From assembly GCA_041164825.1 (NCBI GenBank), contig JBEAOO010000072.1:1-31539 (forward strand): a stretch of DNA of 31,539 nucleotides, read 5' to 3'. The notes under the pieces are model-generated. The model ran no database searches and was not told where the DNA came from. It saw only the letters and a list, made by a program, of their open reading frames with translations. A program made the translations under genes and the position numbers. Origin of the DNA: JBEAOO01 sp041164825 (GTDB taxonomy: Bacteria > Pseudomonadota > Gammaproteobacteria > Burkholderiales > Burkholderiaceae_C). Positions 7,333-13,974 of this stretch are shown here, piece by piece (position 1 is the stretch's first letter; the number at the start of each line of letters is the position of its first letter).

Positions 7333-8960
7333 GGCGCGGCTCCGGCCAGCGCGTCTTGCCGCGATGCCCACAACGTTTTGAGCTTGCCCGAGAGTGCGGC
7401 CACGTCGTCTTGACTGCTCATTGACTCATCGAAGGCATCCACGCCCATGGAGGCATAGACATTGGCAAACGCGTTTTGCAAGTCGGCCATTGCCATGTCA
7501 TGGCGAATCTCGGCCATCAGCGTGTTCATCTGCTCGCGCACCAGGGTCTGGCGGCTGATGCGGTCTGCCGCGTAGCCTGCCTTGGTCTGCACCATGATGC
7601 GCTCTTGCACGTGGTGAAACTGCCGCGCCGTGGTCAGCTCACGCAGGCGTTGCTCATAGCGCGCGCGGCTCACCTGCACCTGTGTGGCCACGGCCATGGT
7701 CAGCGCGAGCGAGCGCTGGTCCAGCAGGTTTTGCTGTGCCGTCACACGCGCTTTGTCCAGCGGCAGGCGGAACAGGTTGATCAGGTTCCAGCTCGACTGC
7801 GCGCCCATGCCCAACCAATGGTTGTTGTAGAGGTAGTCGTTGGAGTTCCAGTTGATGCCGATGAAGGCTTTCAGGTTGGGCAGGCTGCGCATCCATGCCG
7901 CTTGCTGCTCCAGGCCCAGGCTGCGAACTTGGTAGGCAATTTCGCGCAATTCAGGGCGGTTGAGCACGGCTTGGCGAATCATCTCCTCGTTGCTCAGCGT
8001 CATGCGTTCCCAGGTCAGCGTGCGAGCGGGCATCACCAGGGTGTAGTCGCTGCCCACGGGCAGGTTGATCAGCGCGGCCAGCTGTTGCTTGGCCACGCCC
8101 AGCTCGCGCTCCAGCCCCTGCATTTCGCGGCGGATGGTCAGCAGCTCGCGCTGGTAGCTCAGAGCGGCCAGGGGGGCCGTCTTGCCCGAGCTCTCCTGCT
8201 CCTGCGCCATGGCCATGGCCGATTCAGTGGCCTGTTCCAGCAGCGTCATTTTGCTGACCACGCGTTCGGCGCTGACGGCACGCCAGTAAGCCGTGCGCAC
8301 GTCCTCGGTGATGCGGTTCACCACCTTGCGCTTGCGTTCCTGCGCCATCAGGATGTCGTCGGCCGCCTGCTGGGCGCGCACATAGGAGAGGCCGAAGTCC
8401 AGCACGTCCCAGCTCAGCGTCAAGTCGGCGCCGGTCACGCCGCGTTCGGTGGAGGTCGACGGTTCCAGTGATTCGCGCCCCGTCAACAGCGACCGGCTGG
8501 TGCCCCCGGAGTCGTTGCTGCGGCGATTGTGGTCGAGCTGCGCCACGAGCTTGGGCAGCATGTCGTGGCGCTTGAAATCGAGGTCGGCCACACGAACGGC
8601 GTGCTCCATCGACTCCACGCGGTAGTCGAGGTTGTATTTGATGGCGCGAGCCATCGCCTCGTACAAATCCACGGGGCCATGCACCGGTTCTTGGTCGGCG
8701 GCCACCCGCGCGCTCAGGTTTTGCTGGCGAGCTTGCGCCTCCTCGGGCGTGAAGGGTGTGATCGGTGTGGCGCAACCGGCCAGCCACGCGCACGCGGCCG
8801 TGACCGCCCACGCGCTGAGTCGGCGCTGCCAGCGGCGCTCCGATCCACGGTCAACGTGGGCGGCCCGGAGGGCATGAGGCCGCGCCCGTTCGGTACCCGG
8901 GGGCTGGGCGGTGCAGGCGGCGGAGCGTGTGGACCGGTTCAACATGCGCATGGTTTCCAT
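7329..8960 (-). CDS. TolC family outer-membrane efflux/secretion lipoprotein
   Basis: The protein has 543 residues and two OEP-type halves rich in long amphipathic helices, for example around RVESMEHAVRVADLDFKR and in the C-terminal half. This is the normal TolC/OprM/NodT build. Residues 49-63 form a hydrophobic stretch ending in the lipobox LAGC with Cys63, so it is probably an outer-membrane lipoprotein. The n-region before it is unusually long, about 45 residues. The start at 8960 is supported by a purine-rich TGAGGGAGG just upstream. Further in-frame ATGs follow at residues 4 and 6. It opens the minus-strand exporter run and overlaps the periplasmic adaptor by ATGA. No pump gene of RND, ABC or MFS type lies in the run, which differs from classical TolC loci. 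Confidence 0.92.
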   Translation of the reverse strand: METMRMLNRSTRSAACTAQPPGTERARPHALRAAHVDRGSERRWQRRLSAWAVTAACAWLAGCATPITPFTPEEAQARQQNLSARVAADQEPVHGPVDLYEAMARAIKYNLDYRVESMEHAVRVADLDFKRHDMLPKLVAQLDHNRRSNDSGGTSRSLLTGRESLEPSTSTERGVTGADLTLSWDVLDFGLSYVRAQQAADDILMAQERKRKVVNRITEDVRTAYWRAVSAERVVSKMTLLEQATESAMAMAQEQESSGKTAPLAALSYQRELLTIRREMQGLERELGVAKQQLAALINLPVGSDYTLVMPARTLTWERMTLSNEEMIRQAVLNRPELREIAYQVRSLGLEQQAAWMRSLPNLKAFIGINWNSNDYLYNNHWLGMGAQSSWNLINLFRLPLDKARVTAQQNLLDQRSLALTMAVATQVQVSRARYEQRLRELTTARQFHHVQERIMVQTKAGYAADRISRQTLVREQMNTLMAEIRHDMAMADLQNAFANVYASMGVDAFDESMSSQDDVAALSGKLKTLWASRQDALAGAAP

Positions 8961-9205
8961 GGCCTCCCTCAGGCGGCGTGAATGTGATCAATAAAGAGAT
9001 GCCAACCGGCCCCGATGTTGTTGTGTGGGCTGCGGATGGGATGAGAGGTCTGGCTGCTCAGTGGCAGCGGCGTGCCAAAGTGCAGAAGCGAGATGTCGAA
9101 GCGCGTTTTCATAACCACCCGCTGAAGCCAACTGCCTCCATGCGAGCGGCATCAGGTTGGGGATAACCGGGTGTGTTGAATCCTCGGTGTGCCGCTGTTT
9201 GACCT

Positions 9206-9251
9206 GGAATTCTGAATATTCCGCCCGTCGCCGGCATGATTTCTGGAAATC
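9206..9251. promoter_or_regulatory. operator-like inverted repeats
   Basis: Two symmetric elements lie close together. GGAAT (9206-9210) and ATTCC (9218-9222) are separated by 7 nt. GATTTC-TG-GAAATC (9238-9251) has perfect 6-bp arms. They stand about 250-290 bp upstream of the TolC-type start codon in a gene-free stretch. Size and symmetry suit binding of a dimeric regulator. No specific regulator can be named. Confidence 0.3.
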
Positions 9252-9296
9252 CGTACATGGCGATGAGGCGGGTTATCGGCGTGCCGCTTCCGGCGG

Positions 9297-9316
9297 TTTT
9301 GAAAGTATTTTGAAAG
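9297..9316. repeat. TTTTGAAAG direct repeat with 11-bp period
   Basis: TTTTGAAAG occurs at 9297-9305 and again at 9308-9316, one helical turn apart, in the gene-free region before the exporter genes. It could be a tandem protein-binding site. It is short and may be chance in a locally AT-richer stretch. Confidence 0.3.
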
Positions 9317-10004
9317 ATATTCGTGGTGATGCTGCAGGGCGTGGTTCAGCGCTGCGCCAGAACACCCGTTCGGGGTCTGGCGGCATGCCTCTCCCCCCGA
9401 TCTTCGGGGTGTATTTACCCGCGGGCATGGGGACTTTGCAGCTGGATGTAACAGTTGTTGTGCGGCCGAATTCCCGCCGTTTCAAGGATCGGGGTTATTG
9501 CGGAGGTCGCTGCCTGACCAGCAGCAGTGGCTGGCCTTTCAGTCTGGTTTTTGTGATGTCGGATGGGTTGGATGTCAAAGAATATCAACCGCGGGCCAGG
9601 GGGATGATTTTATTTGGGCTTGGCTGATTCTCATGGAATCTCACGTCGCCGCGCGGCAAAACAAGCGTTGGCGTGAAAACATGACGCTTCATGACCGGAC
9701 AATCTGCGGCATCGGCCACAATGTGCGCCAAACGGATACCGAATATCTGGCAGGGGTGAGGCCGGGTGCTTGTGCGGCTCGACGCGCCGCGATGGGGGTG
9801 GAAGCTGTCAGGCTTGGCGGCACCCGGCACGAGGGGCTGTGGTGATCCGGTGTGGTGTCATCGCGCCGGCAGGGCGGGCACGTCGACGGCTTGTGGACGA
9901 GGGCAGGGCGCGACACAACCGCTTACGCATCGGCCCACCGACTGGAAGGCGGCTGATCACCCCGCAGCTGGGCTCAAAGTGGGGATGCAGGCACACTGCC
10001 CCGC

Positions 10005-10676
10005 ATGACCGTGCGCATCCTCACCCCCGTGCCGGGGGTCATTCACCTGGTGTTCCCCACCATGAAGGCCCTGACCACCTCGATGTTTCGCGTGGAGGAG
10101 TTTTATGAGAGCCCGCACGCGGCGATCCAAGGCCAGTATTTTTCGGTGGCGACCTTCCTGGACGTCTATGCCGACGACGACGGTGATGTGCGCTACTTCC
10201 GCTGGTGGGACGGCTTCAACGTGCCACGCGCGGCCATCGACGCCTTCGAACGCCTGTTTCGGCCCCACGGGCTGACCGAGCGCGAGCAGGTGGTGTTGGC
10301 CGTGGTGCAGCAGCAGGACGCACGCTACCTGATTGCCACCAGCGAAGACACCGACACCGCCACCGTGGCCCACGAGGTCGCCCATGCCCGTTGGGCGGTT
10401 GACCCGGCCTACCGGGCGCAGTGCGAGCAGGCCTTGACGCTGTTGCAGGGCGGCACACGCCGCCTCATCGTGCGCGCCTTGCTGAAGGCCGATTACCCCG
10501 ACGACGCGGCCATCCTGGAAGACGAGATCCACGCCTACTTGATGACCGACCCGAAAAAGAGCCTGCGCAAGCTGCTCAAGGCGGCCGACGCGTCACAGCG
10601 CCGCAACTACCTGGCGGTGCGCAAGCTGTTGCGGCGGGTCGGCCCGGAAGGCCGAGCCGAGGATCAGCCGGCCTGA
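10005..10676 (+). CDS. putative HExxH metallopeptidase-like protein, function unknown
   Basis: The protein has 223 residues and no signal peptide or membrane segment, so it is probably cytoplasmic. HEVAH at 123-127 is a perfect HExxH zinc motif inside the helix VAHEVAHARW. About 45 residues later comes LEDEIHAY (171-178), whose E172 or E174 could be a third ligand of gluzincin type. The N-terminal half is mixed beta and acidic. The C-terminus is basic (KKSLRKLLK, RKLLRR). I do not recognise a named family and the protease call rests on the motif. The first ATG lacks a good Shine-Dalgarno. Internal ATGs at 10062 and 10080 are alternatives. The 3' end overlaps the convergent trpS gene by 13 bp. 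Confidence 0.75.
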   Translation: MTVRILTPVPGVIHLVFPTMKALTTSMFRVEEFYESPHAAIQGQYFSVATFLDVYADDDGDVRYFRWWDGFNVPRAAIDAFERLFRPHGLTEREQVVLAVVQQQDARYLIATSEDTDTATVAHEVAHARWAVDPAYRAQCEQALTLLQGGTRRLIVRALLKADYPDDAAILEDEIHAYLMTDPKKSLRKLLKAADASQRRNYLAVRKLLRRVGPEGRAEDQPA

Positions 10677-11965
10677 AACAGCGCCAAGGCGGCTTGCACA
10701 TCGGAGGGGCTCACGCCTTCAGCCCGTGACACCGGTGCATCGGCCAGCGCCGCGGCGCCATCGGTCTTGAGCTTGCTCACCCACTGGCCGGCATCGCGCC
10801 CGCTGGCAAAGGCCAGGCTTTGCAAGAGCAGCGTGCCGTCGTGCGCCGCCAGCTTGAAGTAGAACTGGCCGTCGGCCTCGCGGTATTGTTTGAACACCGG
10901 CAGCTGCGCCTTGGCCGCGGTGGTTGGGGCGGCCGCCGGCGCGACCACCGCCACCATGCGGCGCAGGCCCACGGCCTGGCGGATCTCGGCCAAGAACGGT
11001 GTGGCGCGCGCACGCGCCTTGCTGGCGCCGGCTTGCAGAATCTCTTCAATGCGTTCGGGGTGTGCCATCAGCTCGGCATAGGCCGCGCGCTTGGGGCCAA
11101 TGTGTGCTTCGATCAGCCCGCACAGCCGCTGCTTGGCCTCGCCCCAGGCCAGGCCGGCGCGCAGGTCGGCGTGGAAGGCCTCGCGCTGCACGGAGGTGGC
11201 AAAAGCGTCGTGGATCATCACCAGGTGCGAGCCTTCGGGCTCCTTGGCCTCACCGGGTGCGCGCGAGTCGGTGACGATGCGCGCCACCGCGTCTTTCAGC
11301 GCTTTGGCGCCGCCTTCAAACAGCGGAATCGTGTTGTCGTAGCTCTTGCTCATCTTGCGGCCGTCCAGGCCGGGCAAGGTGGCCACGTGTTCTTCAATCT
11401 GCGCCTCGGGCAGCACAAACAGATCGCGGCCTTGGCCAAACAAGTGGTTGAAGCGCTGCGCCACATCGCGCGCCATTTCGATGTGCTGAATCTGGTCGCG
11501 CCCCACCGGCACGCGGTGGGCGTTGAACATCAAGATGTCCGCCGCCATCAGGATGGGGTAGCTGAACAGACCCATGGTGATGCCTGCGTCTGGCTCCTCG
11601 CCCGCGGCCACATTGGCGTCGTGCGCGGCCTTGTAGGCGTGGGCGCGGTTCATCTGGCCCTTGGCCGTCACGCAGGTCAGCAGCCAAGTGAGCTCGGGGA
11701 TCTCCGGCACATCGCTCTGGCGGTAAAACACCACCCGCTCGGCATCCAGGCCGCCGGCCAACCAGGTGGCGGCAATCTCCAGCCGCGAGCGCTCGATGCG
11801 CGCCGGGTCATCGCACTTGATCAGCGCGTGGTAATCGGCCAAAAAGAAGAAGCTCTCCACGCCCGGCGCCTGGCTGGCGACGATGGCCGGGCGGATGGCG
11901 CCCACGTAATTGCCCAGGTGCGGTGTGCCGCTGGTGGTGATGCCGGTGAGAACGCGGTGGCTCAT
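10664..11965 (-). CDS. trpS: tryptophan--tRNA ligase
   Basis: This class I synthetase charges tRNA-Trp in the cytoplasm. The N-terminal GTPHLGNYVG is the HIGH-type signature and GRKMSKSYDN carries an exact KMSKS loop (about residues 204-208 from the chosen start). The ATG at 11965 is preferred over a GTG nine bases upstream. The protein is 433 residues, longer than the roughly 330-350 of the compact bacterial form. The extra C-terminal segment, beginning around PVFKQYREADGQFYFKL, resembles a YegP-like (DUF1508) module. I believe such an extension occurs in other betaproteobacterial TrpRS proteins, but could not check. The gene is convergent with, and slightly overlaps, the putative metallopeptidase gene. 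Confidence 0.96.
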   Translation of the reverse strand: MSHRVLTGITTSGTPHLGNYVGAIRPAIVASQAPGVESFFFLADYHALIKCDDPARIERSRLEIAATWLAGGLDAERVVFYRQSDVPEIPELTWLLTCVTAKGQMNRAHAYKAAHDANVAAGEEPDAGITMGLFSYPILMAADILMFNAHRVPVGRDQIQHIEMARDVAQRFNHLFGQGRDLFVLPEAQIEEHVATLPGLDGRKMSKSYDNTIPLFEGGAKALKDAVARIVTDSRAPGEAKEPEGSHLVMIHDAFATSVQREAFHADLRAGLAWGEAKQRLCGLIEAHIGPKRAAYAELMAHPERIEEILQAGASKARARATPFLAEIRQAVGLRRMVAVVAPAAAPTTAAKAQLPVFKQYREADGQFYFKLAAHDGTLLLQSLAFASGRDAGQWVSKLKTDGAAALADAPVSRAEGVSPSDVQAALALFQAG

Positions 11966-12161
11966 GGTGTGCACGGAGAAAAGCAGAAATCGGGGTGTCA
12001 GAGACGGCTTGGAACGGGCTGAAAGGGCGGTCGCCCGAGGCGCCGCCCACGCGTGATTGTGCGGCCTGCGCCCGCCGCTTGTCGCCGGGCATGGCCTGCC
12101 GGCCCCGCTTGCGCTACGCTCACCCGCTTTCCCTCTAGAACGCCCTCGTGGCGCCCCGCTT

Positions 12162-12398
12162 GTGAAGACCTATTCGATCGAACTCCAACGCATCAAGTCC
12201 ATGTCGAACGCCCATGGCCTGGTGCGCATCCAGATGGACGCGCTGGTGCAGCCGCAGTCCAACCAGCATGCCGACGACGAGGGCCGGGCGCCGTCCAGTC
12301 ACCTCACGTTGACCGAAGAAAACGCGCGCGTGTTGCTGATTCAGTTGAAGGCCCAACTGGCCGAGTTCGACAAGCGCAAGCCCAAGAGCCGCTTCTGA
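12162..12398 (+). CDS. conserved small protein, unknown function (GTG start)
   Basis: The protein has 78 residues starting with GTG at 12162 (VKTYSIELQRIKSMSNAHGL). The frame extends upstream to an ATG at 12057, but those extra residues are Pro/Arg/Gly-rich and look non-coding. The body alternates beta-like and helical stretches and ends in a basic tail (FDKRKPKSRF). It has no signal, membrane segment or recognised motif. I recall similar short proteins in Burkholderiales but no function. It stands alone between trpS (opposite strand) and truC (opposite strand). Confidence 0.65.
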   Translation: MKTYSIELQRIKSMSNAHGLVRIQMDALVQPQSNQHADDEGRAPSSHLTLTEENARVLLIQLKAQLAEFDKRKPKSRF

Positions 12399-12564
12399 GC
12401 GGTGTGGCCTGAGCGACGGCCCGGGCCAGTTGTGGACGCGCTTTGGCGCGCCCGTCAATCCCCTTCGAAGCGCTACTTTTGCACTCAAGTTGTGCACTGC
12501 CTGTTTCTGAGGCAATCCGTTGCAGCGCCAGCGTTGGCGCGGCTTGGCGAGCTTCTTCAAGAGC

Positions 12565-12617
12565 TTACCCCCGAGGTTATCCACAGAAAACCGGGGTAAC
12601 TTTTCGGCTGTGGACAG
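12565..12617. promoter_or_regulatory. perfect DnaA box inside an inverted repeat, with a second weaker box
   Basis: TTATCCACA at 12577-12585 is the consensus DnaA box. It lies in the loop of an inverted repeat with arms TTACCCC (12565-12571) and GGGGTAA (12593-12599). A second element, CTGTGGACAG at 12608-12617, is itself symmetric and holds TCCACA in the opposite orientation. The cluster occupies a 259-bp intergenic gap beside the truC 3' end. No dnaA, dnaN or parAB gene is near, so this is not obviously oriC. It may titrate DnaA or be coincidental. Confidence 0.4.
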
Positions 12618-12657
12618 CCTGCTGTTGCTCAGGAAAAACCCGCATTTTTGGTCTGCG

Positions 12658-13410
12658 TCAAGGCCAAACTGTGGCAGGCGTTGATTCAGCATTCATCCAG
12701 CCGGTCCGCGCACGCAGTGCACCCCACTCGGCACCGGGCTCGGCCCGCAAGGTCAGCAACTCGCCGGTCACCGGGTGGGGCAGGGTGGTTTGAAGGGCAT
12801 GCAGCCACAGGCGCTGCAGGCCCAAGAACTCAGCCATCGTGCGGTTCAGCGGGCCTTTGCCATGGGTGGCGTCTCCCACCAGCGGGTGGGCGATGTGCTT
12901 GAAGTGGCGGCGGATCTGGTGCCGCCGGCCGGTCTCGGGCTGGGCGTGCACCAGCGCAAAGCGGCTGCTGGCAAACCGCGCATCCGACACCACCGGCCAC
13001 TCGGCCTGGGCCAGGCGGGTCCAGCGCGTGCGCGAGGGCAGCAGCGTTTGCCCGGTGGAGGGCAGCTCCGGGTCGCGCGCCAGCGGGTGGTCGATCACCC
13101 CGGCGCCCTCAGGCCAGCCGCGCACCAGCGCCAGGTAGTGTTTGTCGACCCGGCCGGTTTCAAACGCCAGCCCCAGCGCGCTGGCGGCGTTGGGCGTGCG
13201 TGCAAACACCAGCACGCCCGAGGTTCCGCGGTCCAGCCGGTGTACCGGCGTCACCGCCGAGCCAATTTGGTCGCGCAGCAGTTGCAGCGCAAACACCTCG
13301 ACATCGGCCGCCAGGCGGCTGCGGTGCACCAGCAGGCCGGGCGGTTTGTCGATGGCGACCAGGTGCTCGTCGATGTGCAACAGCGTCAGGGGCGGGTGGG
13401 GCGAGGTCAT
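12658..13410 (-). CDS. truC: tRNA pseudouridine synthase C (RluA family)
   Basis: TruC isomerises uridine 65 of certain tRNAs to pseudouridine. The protein is 250 residues from the ATG at 13410. In-frame codons upstream encode an Arg-rich, unlikely extension. HRLDRGTSG (57-65) is the RluA-family motif with catalytic Asp60. The E. coli TruC-like signatures are all present: IDKPPGLLVHRS near the N-terminus, LVRGWPEG, TGRRHQIRRHFKHIAHPLVGD and FGLQRLWLHA-like FLGLQRLWLHA near the end. The pattern is much closer to TruC than to RluA, RluC or RluD. No S4 domain is present, as expected for TruC. It appears monocistronic. Confidence 0.9.
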   Translation of the reverse strand: MTSPHPPLTLLHIDEHLVAIDKPPGLLVHRSRLAADVEVFALQLLRDQIGSAVTPVHRLDRGTSGVLVFARTPNAASALGLAFETGRVDKHYLALVRGWPEGAGVIDHPLARDPELPSTGQTLLPSRTRWTRLAQAEWPVVSDARFASSRFALVHAQPETGRRHQIRRHFKHIAHPLVGDATHGKGPLNRTMAEFLGLQRLWLHALQTTLPHPVTGELLTLRAEPGAEWGALRARTGWMNAESTPATVWP

Positions 13411-13583
13411 GCACGATTGTCGGCGGGCCACCGGCGCTTGGCGTCGCGCCTTGTCAGCCGACTTCCTACACCGCGCCCAGCGCCGCACTGACGGCTTGGA
13501 GCGGCGCCCGCCCAAGGACAGCGCCGCGCCGCGCATCTATGTTTGAGCCCATGAGACCGGTCCCTCGGGCCACGGAGATTGTG

Positions 13584-13829
13584 ATGAGCCACCCCTTTGC
13601 CGCCAGCTGTTCCTCGTCGGCCCCAGACAGCATGTTTCCCGCCGACCACGAGCTGCGCTTCCAGTCGCTGTTCGACCCCGGGCGGTCGCTGGTGTTTCCG
13701 TGCGACGCGCGAGGCCGCGTGGCGCTGGATGGGCTGAGCGAGCGTGCGCGCGAAAACTACCTCTACGCCCGAGCCACTGTGGGCCACGAGTATTCGGTGC
13801 CGGCGGTGCAGCCCTCTGATTTGCACTGA
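13584..13829 (+). CDS. small conserved protein, unknown function
   Basis: The protein has 81 residues from the ATG at 13584, which has GGAG six bases upstream. The frame also contains an ATG at 13540. The C-terminal 60 residues (from DHELRFQSLFDPGR to VGHEYSVPAVQPSDLH) contain a FPCDARGRV turn and the segment ERARENYLYARA. I recall this pattern from short Burkholderiales hypothetical proteins, but with no assigned role. It has no membrane segment or signal. It precedes the DUF1800 gene by 145 bp on the same strand. Confidence 0.6.
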   Translation: MSHPFAASCSSSAPDSMFPADHELRFQSLFDPGRSLVFPCDARGRVALDGLSERARENYLYARATVGHEYSVPAVQPSDLH

Positions 13830-13974
13830 GACGGTGCGAACAAATCCGACACGCCCGAGCGGGTCGGAATGGTTCACACCCTCTGACAGAAAAGTCCGTC
13901 GGCCGTTACATCCGGAAGCAGCCCCCCTCGGCTCGCCACCGCACACTGCGGTTTACCCCAGGGAGAGTCTGCAC

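Larger units (their letters stand above)
8961..10004. other. gene-free region of about 1 kb upstream of the exporter run
   Basis: No open frame here has convincing protein character in either direction. Composition looks less GC-rich than the flanking genes. The stretch holds several AT-rich symmetric elements (listed separately) and two small hairpins, the clearer being CCCCGA-TCT-TCGGGG at 9395-9409. It separates the TolC-type gene (reading left) from the putative metallopeptidase gene (reading right). It is long for a simple divergent promoter and may hold the main control region for the secretion locus. I see no recognisable riboswitch or small RNA. Confidence 0.6.

Noticed and set aside
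9061..9079. Possible sigma-54 promoter on the minus strand (TTGGCACG...CTGCC)
   Set aside because: The GG-to-GC distance is one base shorter than the sigma-54 rule requires and the -12 element is imperfect.
9157..9627. 156-residue plus-strand frame in the gene-free region
   Set aside because: No signal, domain or regular secondary-structure pattern and no Shine-Dalgarno. The mixed composition looks like chance.
12621..12655. AAAAACCCGCATTTTT symmetric sequence near the truC 3' end as a terminator
   Set aside because: The stem would be only A-T pairs with no GC-rich base, so it does not make a credible intrinsic terminator.
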